Origin: Spirosoma oryzae
GTDB taxonomy: Bacteria > Bacteroidota > Bacteroidia > Cytophagales > Spirosomataceae
Assembly (NCBI RefSeq): GCF_003002825.1
Contig: NZ_PVTE01000032.1
Span: 1 to 56,045, forward strand
DNA: 56,045 bases
Direction of reading: 5' to 3'
The notes below the pieces were generated by a model that saw nothing but the letters and a program-made list of their open reading frames with translations, was not told the origin of the DNA and did not search any database. Shown piece after piece: positions 1 through 9,526 of this stretch (the first letter of the stretch is position 1; every line of letters begins with the position of its first letter). The position numbers and the translations under genes are program-made.

Positions 1-93
1 TGGTCTCAGGGTGTTGAGTCAGGCAGTGGAGCGTTTTTATTTCATCAAACTAGGTTATGGACTCAATCCGAATTAAAACCCCTACAAGATTAG
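1..93 (+). CDS. Possible 3' end of an upstream gene (partial)
   Basis: The first frame is open from base 1 to a TAG at 91-93, giving 30 residues that end in ...SELKPLQD. It contains aromatic and basic residues (FLFHQTRLW) and reads like the C-terminus of a cytoplasmic protein, but the piece is too short to assign a family. It could equally be a chance open frame. No function is proposed. Confidence 0.25.
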   Translation, partial: WSQGVESGSGAFLFHQTRLWTQSELKPLQD

Positions 94-283
94 CCTGAAG
101 GGGGAGCATTCCGCAAATGAAATGCACCCCCTTTAGGGGGCTGGGGGGTAGATGAACCGAAGGAAATTTACCTATTATCAGCGCTAAATTAAGAACTTAA
201 CGGCCCTGCCCTTTAGGGAATTTAGGGGTAGACCGCAATGACTATGTACTGACCATCTGTTTTCTGTACCGCCCCACACTGCA
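94..283. repeat. Intergenic G/C-run repeats upstream of the sigma factor
   Basis: The gap before the first complete gene holds two related stretches, each with a short CCCTTTAGGG palindrome followed by a G-rich run ending in GGGGTAGA (about 127-154 and 207-233). They look like copies of a short dispersed repeat. I see no TAnnTTTG promoter box before the sigma gene. Confidence 0.4.
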
Positions 284-838
284 ATGTCCGCTCCTGGCAA
301 CTATCCATCCGACGAGCTTCTCTGGGAAGCATTCAAACGGGGCGACCGGCTAGCGTTTCGGCAGATCATTGCGACCTATTATACCTCCCTCTTCCGATTC
401 GGTTCGCGCTACAGCAAAAGCTCCGCCTTCGTTGAAGACTGCCTGCACGACCTGTTCGTGTACCTATGGGACCGGCGGGAGTACGTCGGCCCGACCAACT
501 CCATTCGCAAATACCTGTTCACGTCGTTCCGGCACAAGTTGCTACTGGAACTGCAACGTACGCACCGGCGCGGCTGGGTCGACGAAGAAGAAGCCCAGGA
601 CGTCGCACCCGATCAAACCATCGAAGACTTTTTTGTTTACATCGAAACAGAGCAGCTGTCGGCACAAAAGATCAAGTGCCTGATCGATCTGTTACCGCAA
701 CGTCAGCAGGAAGCCTTGTATCTGCGCTACTACGAAAGCATGGACATCGACCAGATTGCGCATGTTATGAATATCAATCGACAGTCGGTTTCCAATCATC
801 TGCACAAGGCGCTTTCCTTTTTGCGGGAGAGTTGGTAA
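284..838 (+). CDS. ECF RNA polymerase sigma factor, FecI-like
   Basis: This is a 184-residue group-IV sigma factor that would direct RNA polymerase to a small regulon. Region 2 lies at about residues 22-92 (the core-binding helix and the Y/W-rich DNA-melting segment). Region 4 lies at about 125-180, with a helix-turn-helix around DIDQIAHVMNINRQSVSNHL. The length is normal for the family. The next gene encodes a FecR anti-sigma and the one after it a SusC with an STN domain, so the four genes form a complete cell-surface signalling and uptake unit. By analogy with Fec systems, substrate in the SusC pore signals through STN to FecR and frees this sigma. The substrate is unknown. The ATG start is unambiguous. 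Confidence 0.9.
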   Translation: MSAPGNYPSDELLWEAFKRGDRLAFRQIIATYYTSLFRFGSRYSKSSAFVEDCLHDLFVYLWDRREYVGPTNSIRKYLFTSFRHKLLLELQRTHRRGWVDEEEAQDVAPDQTIEDFFVYIETEQLSAQKIKCLIDLLPQRQQEALYLRYYESMDIDQIAHVMNINRQSVSNHLHKALSFLRESW

Positions 839-928
839 GAAAATGTCAAAAAAATCTTGAAAAGGTAGGGTATCAGCGACGAACTGGCTCATTATACCAG
901 TACAGCTGCCCGCAAATAGTCCTTTTCA

Positions 929-2026
929 ATGAAATCATTTGACCATTCTGATCTACATGATTTTCTAGGTGACCCGTCTTTTCGCGACTGGGTATACGGA
1001 CGGGCTACCCCCGACGAGGACGACTGGTGGCAGTTGTACACGATGCGTCACCCGGAAAAAGCAGCCTTGCTGGGACAGGCCCGGGAAACGCTGCTGGCTC
1101 TTGAACAAACAACGGTTCTGCCTGATACCGACCGGATCGATAGCGCCATCGACAACATCATGGCGGCTACCGAACCCACGCTGTCGCCGGATTCCGTTGC
1201 CCACACAACCTGGCAAACGGGTTGGGCCGTAGCGGCCACACTGCTGCTACTCCTGCTGGCCGGCTGGGGCTGGCACCTCAATCAGCAACGGCCCGTAACG
1301 GTTTACAAAGCATTGGTTGCCGATGCTGCGGTTCCGATGCAGGAAGTGCACAACGACGGGCCGAAAAGCCGGCTGGTTTTGCTGGCCGACGGCAGTTCGG
1401 TCGTTCTGCAGCCCGACAGCCGGATCAGCTACCCCACCAATTTTACGGCGCAGCGGAATCGCGAGGTATACCTGACCGGCGAAGCTTTTTTTGAAGTCGC
1501 CAAGAATCCGCATCGTCCCTTCCTGGTCTATGCGGATAAGCTTATTACCAAAGTGCTGGGCACCAGTTTTACCGTGCGCGCTATGGACAAAGAAGCTGTC
1601 GAGGTACTGGTAAAAACGGGTCGGGTGTCGGTGTTCACGCATGATGACGAACAGCGAACCGATAAAGTGGCGTCGCTGCAACTGACAGGGCTGGTATTGG
1701 CCCCGAATCAGCAGGTTCATTTCAACCGTGCAGATGGTCATTTGATGCGTACGCTGGTCGACTCACCCGCCCGACTCGACATGGTCATTCAGCGACCGGT
1801 CTTCGACTTCAACAATACCCCCGTCAGTGCTGTGTTCGACGCGCTGACTAACGCTTATGGTGTCGAAATCATTTACGATGCCGACGTCATGAAGAACTGC
1901 TATCTGACAGCCTCGCTGGACGACGAGCCGCTCTTCGAGAAACTGAACATGATCTGCCGAACGCTCGATGCTCAGTACGAGCAGATGGACGGCAAGCTCA
2001 TCATTTCCAGCAAAGGTTGCCCCTAA
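929..2026 (+). CDS. FecR-family anti-sigma factor with DUF4974 C-terminus
   Basis: This inner-membrane regulator of 365 residues has a cytoplasmic N-terminal segment of about 95 residues that would hold the upstream sigma factor. A single membrane helix follows at about 99-116 (leucine run). A periplasmic FecR domain spans about 140-245 and includes the family hallmark of a LADGS-type strand and LTGEAFFEV at about residue 188. A C-terminal DUF4974 domain (about 290-362) is thought to contact the STN domain of the TonB-dependent partner. All parts are present, in contrast to the second FecR of this window at 19353. It begins 90 bp after the sigma factor and is probably co-transcribed with it. 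Confidence 0.92.
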   Translation: MKSFDHSDLHDFLGDPSFRDWVYGRATPDEDDWWQLYTMRHPEKAALLGQARETLLALEQTTVLPDTDRIDSAIDNIMAATEPTLSPDSVAHTTWQTGWAVAATLLLLLLAGWGWHLNQQRPVTVYKALVADAAVPMQEVHNDGPKSRLVLLADGSSVVLQPDSRISYPTNFTAQRNREVYLTGEAFFEVAKNPHRPFLVYADKLITKVLGTSFTVRAMDKEAVEVLVKTGRVSVFTHDDEQRTDKVASLQLTGLVLAPNQQVHFNRADGHLMRTLVDSPARLDMVIQRPVFDFNNTPVSAVFDALTNAYGVEIIYDADVMKNCYLTASLDDEPLFEKLNMICRTLDAQYEQMDGKLIISSKGCP

Positions 2027-2214
2027 AACTACTTAACACCAACGCGACATCTATGGTATAAAAAAAGAACTAGATCCAATAAAAAAGAGTCAGCCGTGCG
2101 CCAACACAACTGACTCCTAAGTAACTCCCCCACAGCTTTCTACCACAAAAGCACCCCCATTGCCGGGGTAAGGGAATTTTTTTGCCGTTCTGAACCGACA
2201 ATTATTTCAAAAGT
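2027..2214. promoter_or_regulatory. Leader region of the first susC with hairpins
   Basis: This 188-bp gap holds a hairpin with 7-bp arms (GAGTCAG/CTGACTC, 2087-2116) and a short ACCCC/GGGGT hairpin (about 2154-2170) followed downstream by a run of seven T. I find no TAnnTTTG box, which fits transcription by the linked ECF sigma rather than the housekeeping sigma (inference). The second hairpin could act as a weak terminator or attenuator in front of susC. Confidence 0.3.
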
Positions 2215-5200
2215 ATGACAAATCGAATACAAATGCAGCATCGGCTGCTCAGATTCATGCGAATAAGCTGCTCTCTGTTTCTGGTCGTGACGGCCTTCGC
2301 CACCGTTGTTCGGGCGAGTGATGGCTACGGTCAGGAATTACTCAATCGGCGTGTCAGCCTCGACCTGACTAACCGGTCGCTGGAACAGGCGATCAGTCAG
2401 TTGGGGAAGCAGGCCGATGTGAAGTTCATGTACAACCCACGCATCTTCGGCGCGCAACGGGTGCAGTCGATCGCCATCACCAACGAAAAACTTTCGACCG
2501 TACTCGATCGCCTGCTTGCTCCCGCGCAGATCGGCTATGAGATCGATGGGAAAACGATTATCCTGAAACGAGTCGCCACCGCAACCCCCACGGTTGTCAG
2601 CCCAAACGGCGAAAAACCCGTCCCGCCCATTACCGTCACGGGCCGGGTTCTCGATGAAAACGGCGTGGGTCTACCCGGCGCGACGGTACTGGTGAAGGGT
2701 ACGGCGAATCTCGGTACGGCCACTGACGCCGAAGGTCGCTATTCGCTCAATGTTCCCGACGGCAACGGTACGCTGGTTATCTCGTCGATCAGCTATACCG
2801 CGCAGGAAGTGCCGATCAATAACCGGACAACTATCCCGGACGTGCGGCTGGTGTCCGACGTCAAATCGCTCAACGAAGTGGTTGTCGTCGGCTACGGTAC
2901 GCAGCGCAAGAAAGATCTGACGGGCGCAGTGGCCGTGGTCAACGTGGCGGAATTGCAGCAGCAACCAACCGCGCAGATCACCAATCAGTTGCAGGGCCGG
3001 GCATCGGGGGTAACCGTGCTGGGTTCAGGACAGCCGGGCGAAGCGCCACAGGTCCGCATCCGGGGGCTGAACACGTTCGGCAACAACCAGCCGCTGTACG
3101 TGGTCGACGGCGTACCGACGCAGAATATCAACGACATCAACCCCAACGATGTCGCGTCGATGCAGGTACTGAAAGACGCTGGTTCGGCGTCGATCTACGG
3201 ATCGCGGGCCGCCAACGGGGTCATCATCATCACGACACGACGCGGTACGGGCAAGGTAAAGGTGCAGTATGATGCCTACTACGGTGTACAGATGCCGAAA
3301 GGCGGGAATGTCTGGAACCTGCTGAACCCGCAGGAAACGGCGCAGCTGAAGTTCAACGCGCTACGCAACGCCAACCCGAATGCGGTTATCAACGATCCTC
3401 TATACGGCAGCGGAGCAACGCCGACACTTCCCGATTACATCGTACCACAGGGCGCTAAAGAAGGTGACCCATCGGTCGATCCGTCGCGGTACAACGTAAA
3501 CCCGAACTACACCAGCGCCGAGCAGTACAACGCTTTCTACCGGATTACGCGGGCCAACAAGACGGGCACCGACTGGTTTCACGAGATCTTCAAACCGGCA
3601 CCGATCACCAGCCATAACCTGGCCGTCAGTGGTGGAGGTCCGCAGGGCAACTACCTGTTCTCGTTCAACTATTTCAACCAGCAGGGTACGCTGATCAATA
3701 CCTACCTGAAACGGTATACGATTCGCTCGAATAGTCAGTACAATATCCGCGAGAACATCCGGGTGGGTGAAAATCTGGCCTTTTCGGTGACCGATAACCC
3801 ACGGATCAACGCGCTACAGGAAGGTAGCGCCATCGGTATGGCGTTCCGGGAACAGCCGATTATTCCGGTCTACGACATTGCCGGCAACTACGCGGGTGGC
3901 TTCGGCCAGGGACTGGGTAATGCGACGAACCCGGTCGCCGTTCAGCAGCGGACCCGCAACAACAAGGGACTCAGCAACCGGCTCTTCGGAAATATGTACG
4001 CCGAAGTCGACTTCCTGAAAGATTTCACGGCGCGCAGTAGTTTCGGAGGTGAACTGTTCATGGGCAACTTCAACACGTTCGCCTATCCGACCTACGAGAA
4101 CCAGGAAAACACGACGACGAACGCGTACACCGAAAACACGTACAGCGGCAACAACTGGACCTGGACCAACACGGTGCAATACCAGCACAACTTCAACAAC
4201 ACGCACGACCTGAAAGTACTGGTCGGTACGGAAGCGTACCAGAACCGGGGCCGGAACGTGGGGGGCACCACCCAGAACTACTTCTCGTTCGACCCTAATT
4301 TCACCAACCTGTCGACGGGTTCGGGAACGCCGACCAACTACAGCAACCGCTATTCCGACGCGCTCTTCTCGCTGATCGGTCGGGTCGATTACAACCTGAA
4401 AGACAAGTACCTGTTCGGCGCAACGATCCGGCGCGACGGTTCGTCCCGCTTCCTGAATTACCAGTACGGCTGGTTCCCGGCGGTGAGTGCAGGCTGGCGT
4501 ATTTCGCAGGAGTCGTTCATGGGTGGCCTGACCTGGCTCAATGACCTGAAAATTCGCGGAGGGTACGGCGTTATGGGTAATCAGCTGAACGTCGATCCGG
4601 CGAATGCCTACACGACCTACGGTGGCGACCGGACCTCGTCGTACTACGCTATCACCGGCTCGAATTCGACGAACGCACTGGGCTTCCAGCGGACGCGCAT
4701 CGGTAACCCGGATGCCCGCTGGGAGAAAAACATCAACGCCAACATCGGTTTCGACGCCAGCCTGTGGAAAGGCAAGCTGGACCTGACGGTCGATTACTAC
4801 AACAAAGAAGTACGCGATCTGCTGTATACGCTCGAACTGGCCGGTACGGCGGGGCTGGGAACGCCCCCGGCGATCAACATTGCCAAGATGCGTAACCAGG
4901 GTCTCGACATCGCAGCGTCCAGCACCGTCGACGTATCGAGCGACCTTCGCCTGACGGGTACGCTGACGTTCACGACCTACAACAACAAGATCGTGTCGCT
5001 GGCTGAAGGTGTCGATTACTTCGATCAGGAAGGACGCCGGTTCAACGGGAGCAACATCGTACGGAACGCGGTTGGCCACTCGATCGGGCAGTTCTATGGT
5101 TATAAAACGGCGGGCTTCTGGAATTCGCAGGAAGAAATCAACGCAGCGAATTCACAGGCGCAACAGGCCACCGGTAACGCGTCGGCCGTGTACCAGAACG

Positions 5201-5841
5201 ACGTAGCCGTGGGCCGCTTCCGCTATGCCGACGTCAACGGCGATGGCCGTATCACTGACGCCGACCGGACATACCTCGGCAATCCAAACCCGAAATTCAG
5301 CTACGGCCTGAACCTGGGCGCGACCTATAAGAAGTTCGATTTCAGCATCTTCTTCTACGGTACGCAGGGGAACGATATCTGGAATAACGTCCGCTGGTGG
5401 ACCGATTTCAACGCCAACTTCCAGGGGGCCAAAAGCCAGACGGCACTGTATAATTCTTGGACACCCGAAAACCGCGACGCGAAAGCGCCGATTCAGGAAA
5501 CGGTGGGTTCGTTCAGTTCGGCCAACGTGCCAAACTCGTATTTCGTCGAGAACGGCTCGTACCTGCGGGCGAAAAACGCGCAGATTGGCTACACGCTACC
5601 CGCCAGCACGCTGAAACAGGTGGGTATCGACCGGATGCGGGTGTACGTACAGGCAGCTAACCTCTTTACCATCACCAAATACTCCGGTCTCGATCCCGAA
5701 ATCGGCACGACGGCCAACACCAACAACAGCTCGGGTGGTAGCCTTAACCAGTCCTATTCGACCAGCACGTCGTTCGGTATCGATGAGGGCGTTTACCCCA
5801 ACCAGCGCCAGTTTCTGTTCGGCCTGAATGTCACATTCTAA
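2215..5841 (+). CDS. SusC/RagA TonB-dependent outer-membrane transporter with STN domain
   Basis: This large outer-membrane pore of 1208 residues would import a nutrient captured by the SusD lipoprotein, powered by TonB. In order it has a signal peptide (about 1-35), an STN (secretin/TonB short N-terminal) signalling domain (about 47-120), a carboxypeptidase-regulatory-like beta-sandwich (about 141-212), the SusC box EVVVVGYG (221-228), the plug domain (about 235-345) and a barrel ending in the outer-membrane signature FGLNVTF. Only this one of the three SusC proteins in the window has STN, matching its position behind a sigma/FecR pair. The substrate cannot be read from the sequence, and no glycoside hydrolase is nearby. 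Confidence 0.95.
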   Translation: MTNRIQMQHRLLRFMRISCSLFLVVTAFATVVRASDGYGQELLNRRVSLDLTNRSLEQAISQLGKQADVKFMYNPRIFGAQRVQSIAITNEKLSTVLDRLLAPAQIGYEIDGKTIILKRVATATPTVVSPNGEKPVPPITVTGRVLDENGVGLPGATVLVKGTANLGTATDAEGRYSLNVPDGNGTLVISSISYTAQEVPINNRTTIPDVRLVSDVKSLNEVVVVGYGTQRKKDLTGAVAVVNVAELQQQPTAQITNQLQGRASGVTVLGSGQPGEAPQVRIRGLNTFGNNQPLYVVDGVPTQNINDINPNDVASMQVLKDAGSASIYGSRAANGVIIITTRRGTGKVKVQYDAYYGVQMPKGGNVWNLLNPQETAQLKFNALRNANPNAVINDPLYGSGATPTLPDYIVPQGAKEGDPSVDPSRYNVNPNYTSAEQYNAFYRITRANKTGTDWFHEIFKPAPITSHNLAVSGGGPQGNYLFSFNYFNQQGTLINTYLKRYTIRSNSQYNIRENIRVGENLAFSVTDNPRINALQEGSAIGMAFREQPIIPVYDIAGNYAGGFGQGLGNATNPVAVQQRTRNNKGLSNRLFGNMYAEVDFLKDFTARSSFGGELFMGNFNTFAYPTYENQENTTTNAYTENTYSGNNWTWTNTVQYQHNFNNTHDLKVLVGTEAYQNRGRNVGGTTQNYFSFDPNFTNLSTGSGTPTNYSNRYSDALFSLIGRVDYNLKDKYLFGATIRRDGSSRFLNYQYGWFPAVSAGWRISQESFMGGLTWLNDLKIRGGYGVMGNQLNVDPANAYTTYGGDRTSSYYAITGSNSTNALGFQRTRIGNPDARWEKNINANIGFDASLWKGKLDLTVDYYNKEVRDLLYTLELAGTAGLGTPPAINIAKMRNQGLDIAASSTVDVSSDLRLTGTLTFTTYNNKIVSLAEGVDYFDQEGRRFNGSNIVRNAVGHSIGQFYGYKTAGFWNSQEEINAANSQAQQATGNASAVYQNDVAVGRFRYADVNGDGRITDADRTYLGNPNPKFSYGLNLGATYKKFDFSIFFYGTQGNDIWNNVRWWTDFNANFQGAKSQTALYNSWTPENRDAKAPIQETVGSFSSANVPNSYFVENGSYLRAKNAQIGYTLPASTLKQVGIDRMRVYVQAANLFTITKYSGLDPEIGTTANTNNSSGGSLNQSYSTSTSFGIDEGVYPNQRQFLFGLNVTF

Positions 5842-5844
5842 TGT

Positions 5845-5936
5845 CAGTATACGGTTTTCGGTATACGGTGTACAGTGCTGGTCGTTGCCTGCCAACTACT
5901 GAAAACCGAAAACCGTGTACCGAAAACCTTAAACCA
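5845..5936. repeat. Hairpin element, ACCGTATACC/GAAAACC family, copy 1
   Basis: This inverted repeat fills the susC-susD gap. The 17-base left arm at 5853-5869 pairs with 5912-5928 with one mismatch. The arms iterate the words ACCGTATACC and CGAAAACC. Related but shorter copies follow the ribosome hibernation gene (11487) and lysA (54914). It starts 3 bp after the susC stop and could adjust the expression ratio of susC to susD (inference). Confidence 0.6.
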
Positions 5937-5944
5937 ATAGCTAA

Positions 5945-7753
5945 ATGAAACTACCTCATTATATACTGGCGATGCTGGCGTTTACCACGACTGGCTTAAC
6001 GCTCGACGCTTGTACGAATAGTCTGGACATTCCGGCGCAGGGTGCCCTGAGCGATCAGGTACTAGCTACACAAAGCGGTGTCGATGCGCTGCTGACGGGG
6101 GCGTACGCAGCGCTCGACGGACAGTACAACAACGGTTCGGCACTCAACCTGGCCGGGGGTAATGCCTGGGAAGCCTCGCCCAGTAACTGGACCTACGGCA
6201 GTATTGCCGGGGGCGACGCCCACAAGGGAAGCGACGGTAGCGACCAACCCGCCATCGACGCGATTGCTAAGTTCACGGCCGATCCTAGCAACGGCTATTT
6301 CAACAGCAAATGGCGGACGGTCTACGAAGGCGTCAACCGGGCTAACTCGACCCTACGTCTGCTGGCGGCCGCAACGACGATCTCCGATGCCAACCGAACC
6401 AGCTTTGCCGCGCAGGCCCGCTTCCTGCGCGGTCACTACTATTTCGAGTTGAAGAAGATGTTTAACCGGGTGCCCTGGATCGACGAAACCATCGAAACGG
6501 CTGCTGCCAGTGCACAACCCAACACCGAAGACATCTGGGCACGCATCGAAGCCGACTTCCAGTATGCCTACGACAACCTGCCCGCTACACAGTCGGACCT
6601 GGGCCGGGTCAACAAATGGGCTGCGGCTTCGTATCTGGCCAGAACCTATATGTACGAAAAGAAGTACAGCCAGGCCAAAACGCTGTATGACCTGATTACA
6701 ACGCAGGGCGTTACGACCAGTGGGCTGAAATACGCGCTGACCAGCCGATTCCACGATAATTTCGACGCGGCTGCGGAGAACAATTCGGAAGCCGTATTTG
6801 CGATTCAGATGGTGGCCAACGACGGCACGAACACAATTGCCAGCGCCAATCAGGGCGACATGCTCAACTTCCCGTATGGCAACAGCCCTTTCCGCTGCTG
6901 CGGCTTCTTCCAGCCATCGCAGGACCTGGCCAACTCGTACCGTACCGACGCAACGGGCTTGCCCTATGTCGACACGTACAATAGCTACCCCGTGAAAAAC
7001 GATCAGGGTGTCGCGTCGAATCAGGCGTTTACACCCGACGCCGGCAACCTCGATCCGCGCATCGACTGGACCATCGGCCGGCGGGGACTGCCTTACCTCG
7101 ACTGGGGGCTACATCCCGGTGCCGACTGGATTCGGAGCCCGGGCCAGACCTACGCGGGTCCGTATTCGCCGAAGAAAAACATCTACATGCAGGCGACACA
7201 GGCACAGTATTCCGATCAGCATTCGTGGGCACCGGGTACGGCCATCAACTACAACGTTATCCGCTACGCCGACGTATTGCTGATGGCCGCCGAAGCCGAA
7301 GCACAACTGGGTAATCTGGAACAGGCGCAGACCTACGTCAACCTTGTACGGGCACGGGCTGCAAACCCGGTCAACTTCGTCTACCAGTATACCAACAATA
7401 GCAACCCACTGGCCGGTAATTCAAGCACGCCAGCGGCCAACTATACGGTAGCGGCTTACCCAACCGGCCGGTTTGCCAGCCTGGGCAAAGACGGTGCGCT
7501 ACGGGCTGTTTATTTCGAACGAAAGCTCGAACTGGCCATGGAAGGTCACCGCTTCTTTGACCTGGTGCGCTGGGGAACAGCCGAAGCAACGCTGAACAAC
7601 TACTTCACCTACGAAAGCACGATCACGACCGACATCCGGGGTGGCCGGTTCGTAACGGGTCGCAGCGAGTACTTCCCGATTCCACAGCGTCAGATCGACC
7701 TGAGCCGTTCGGGTGGTACTTCATCACTAACGCAAAACCCCGGTTACAATTAA
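5945..7753 (+). CDS. SusD/RagB-family nutrient-binding outer-membrane lipoprotein
   Basis: This is a surface lipoprotein of 602 residues that caps the SusC pore and binds substrate. A lipoprotein signal ends at Cys23 (LTLDAC). The N-terminal SusD-like region with TPR-type helices follows (LLTGAYAALDG at about 50, FLRGHYYFELKK at about 160). The C-terminal RagB/SusD part carries the usual ADVLLMAAEAEAQLG helix at about 440, RKLELAMEGHRFFDLVRWG, and an ending of PIPQRQIDL...TQNPGY. Its substrate is unknown. It is paired with the preceding SusC, separated by a hairpin repeat of about 100 bp. Confidence 0.95.
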   Translation: MKLPHYILAMLAFTTTGLTLDACTNSLDIPAQGALSDQVLATQSGVDALLTGAYAALDGQYNNGSALNLAGGNAWEASPSNWTYGSIAGGDAHKGSDGSDQPAIDAIAKFTADPSNGYFNSKWRTVYEGVNRANSTLRLLAAATTISDANRTSFAAQARFLRGHYYFELKKMFNRVPWIDETIETAAASAQPNTEDIWARIEADFQYAYDNLPATQSDLGRVNKWAAASYLARTYMYEKKYSQAKTLYDLITTQGVTTSGLKYALTSRFHDNFDAAAENNSEAVFAIQMVANDGTNTIASANQGDMLNFPYGNSPFRCCGFFQPSQDLANSYRTDATGLPYVDTYNSYPVKNDQGVASNQAFTPDAGNLDPRIDWTIGRRGLPYLDWGLHPGADWIRSPGQTYAGPYSPKKNIYMQATQAQYSDQHSWAPGTAINYNVIRYADVLLMAAEAEAQLGNLEQAQTYVNLVRARAANPVNFVYQYTNNSNPLAGNSSTPAANYTVAAYPTGRFASLGKDGALRAVYFERKLELAMEGHRFFDLVRWGTAEATLNNYFTYESTITTDIRGGRFVTGRSEYFPIPQRQIDLSRSGGTSSLTQNPGYN

Positions 7754-7754
7754 G

Positions 7755-7887
7755 GTGTAGCCCGGTTGTGTAGCCCAGACCCGCTCCGGCGGCCCGGTCC
7801 TGGTCTGGTGGGCGCGACAGCGACCAACAAGGCTGCCGCCTGGCGTAATTGGCCTGACGGCCACCAGACCTAGAGGTCTGGGCTACA
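7755..7887. repeat. Stop-codon-associated inverted-repeat element, copy 1
   Basis: This element has a left end at 7768-7780 (TGTAGCCCAGACC) and a right end, inverted, finishing at 7887, with an oriented core TTGGCCTGACGGCC at about 7850. A partial extra copy of the left end (7755-7763) precedes it. It begins right after the TAA of susD (7751-7753). See copies at 26190, 51123 and 53124. Confidence 0.75.
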
Positions 7888-7892
7888 TTACC

Positions 7893-7931
7893 GCAACGAG
7901 ACAGCCACCGTACTGTCTCGTTGCCTTTTTT
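7893..7931 (+). terminator. Rho-independent terminator after susD
   Basis: A 12-bp perfect stem (GCAACGAGACAG and its complement) with an 8-base loop is followed by C and a T run. It closes the first sigma-FecR-SusC-SusD unit just before the next gene. Confidence 0.85.
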
Positions 7932-7945
7932 ACACCCTACCCTTC

Positions 7946-9469
7946 ATGACCAAATCATCCGCGCTATCTACCGTCGTCTTACTGTACTGGTTACTGGCAA
8001 CAGGCTGTCAGTCGGGAAGCGAAACGGCAACGACACTAACCGGCGAACCGGCGATCACCGAAGGCGAAGCACTTGCCAAACAGTACTGCGGTTCCTGCCA
8101 CCTGCCCGTTTCACCGGCTATGCTCGACAAGACAACCTGGCATAATCAGGTCCTGCCGGCCATGGCACCCAGGCTGGGTATGGAAGTCTGGCAGAAAACG
8201 CATTACTACCGGCCTGCAAACGCCAGCATTTCGCAGGCCGACTGGGAAAAACTACAGGCTTATTACGAAACGTTAGCCCCCGACAGTCTGGCTATAGCCT
8301 CAACCCAACCGTCGCCCAGCAACGACTGGGCAGTTTTCTCGATGCTGAAACCAGCGCAACCCGCTGTCGATCTCGCCACGACTACGATGGTGGCGTTTGA
8401 CTCAGCGAATCAGCAGGTCTACTCCAGTAATGAAACCGATGCGGGTTTATATCGTTGGAACAGCAAGCTGACAGCAGAACGACTGCGGACACTTCCCTCC
8501 CCCGGCGTGCAGGCGCGTTTCATTGAGAACAAAGGGCAACCCGCCCATCTGGTATTAACCTGCATCGGCACCATGCTGGCTGTCGATCGTTCGGCCGGTG
8601 AGTTGCTCGAACTCGACCCAAATAAGTCCAACAGACCCACCGTATTGGGCCAGCAACTCCCCCGCCCCATCGAATCGACACCGGGCGATTTCAACCGCGA
8701 CGGGCTAACGGACTGGCTCGTCTGTGGGTTCGGCCATGATACAGGGGGTTTGTACCTGCTTCAGCACCGGCCCAACCATCAGTTCAGCAAACAGGTTATT
8801 CGAAACGTTGCCGGGGCTACACAGGTCATCACCGGCGATTTCAATCACGACGGCTGGCTCGACTTCATGGCGCTGTTTGCGCATGCCGACGAAGGCATCT
8901 GGCTGTTCACCAATGACCGGCAAGGTGGTTTTACCGAACATAATCTGTTGCGCTTTCCGCCCGTCTACGGCTCAACCAGTTTTCAGCTTGTCGACATGAA
9001 CCGTGATGGACGGCTCGACATTCTGTACACCGCCGGCGACAACAGCGACTACTCCCGCATCCTTAAGCCATACCACGGCATCTACGTCTTCCTGAACGAC
9101 GGCCACAACCAGTACAAACAGCAGGCGTTTTTGCCACTAAACGGTTGCACAAAGGCAATGGCCGCCGATTTCGACCGGGATGGTGACCTGGACATTGCCG
9201 CGATTGCGTTCTTCGCCGACCTGGGTCAATCGTCACCACAGACATTCACCTATTACGAAGGCAAATCAGCAACAACCTTCCAGCCACACCTGATCCCGAT
9301 TAGTCAGTACGGTCGGTGGATTTGTATGGACGTCAACGACTGGGACCACGACGGCGATCCGGACATTGTACTGGGAAACTTCAGCCGGGGCTTTCTCAAT
9401 TCGCCCGCCTACCACCCTACCTTCGATAGTCATTTGCCACTGCTGGTCCTGCAAAACAAGACGCGCTAA
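7946..9469 (+). CDS. Lipoprotein with a c-type haem motif and FG-GAP/VCBS repeats
   Basis: This exported lipoprotein of 507 residues (lipobox LLATGC, Cys21) carries one haem c attachment motif, CGSCH at residues 48-52, in a short cytochrome-c-like N-terminal domain. The rest holds at least five FG-GAP/VCBS-type calcium loops of the form DxNxDGxxD (GDFNRDGLTD, GDFNHDGWLD, VDMNRDGRLD, ADFDRDGDLD, NDWDHDGDPD), consistent with a beta-propeller. Haem c would be attached in the periplasm. The role is unknown: an electron-transfer or sugar-oxidising function is possible but not shown. It follows susD after a terminator, so it may have its own promoter, and it precedes a P450. Confidence 0.75.
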   Translation: MTKSSALSTVVLLYWLLATGCQSGSETATTLTGEPAITEGEALAKQYCGSCHLPVSPAMLDKTTWHNQVLPAMAPRLGMEVWQKTHYYRPANASISQADWEKLQAYYETLAPDSLAIASTQPSPSNDWAVFSMLKPAQPAVDLATTTMVAFDSANQQVYSSNETDAGLYRWNSKLTAERLRTLPSPGVQARFIENKGQPAHLVLTCIGTMLAVDRSAGELLELDPNKSNRPTVLGQQLPRPIESTPGDFNRDGLTDWLVCGFGHDTGGLYLLQHRPNHQFSKQVIRNVAGATQVITGDFNHDGWLDFMALFAHADEGIWLFTNDRQGGFTEHNLLRFPPVYGSTSFQLVDMNRDGRLDILYTAGDNSDYSRILKPYHGIYVFLNDGHNQYKQQAFLPLNGCTKAMAADFDRDGDLDIAAIAFFADLGQSSPQTFTYYEGKSATTFQPHLIPISQYGRWICMDVNDWDHDGDPDIVLGNFSRGFLNSPAYHPTFDSHLPLLVLQNKTR

Positions 9470-9526
9470 GTACCCACGGAACCCGCGCTGCCGTTATCTT
9501 TACACAGACCGAGCACGGGTTTTCCT

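Noticed and set aside
3814..5079. 421-residue open frame antisense to the first susC
   Set aside because: It lies wholly inside a clear SusC gene, has an Arg/Val-rich composition typical of antisense frames in GC-rich DNA, and shows no motif.
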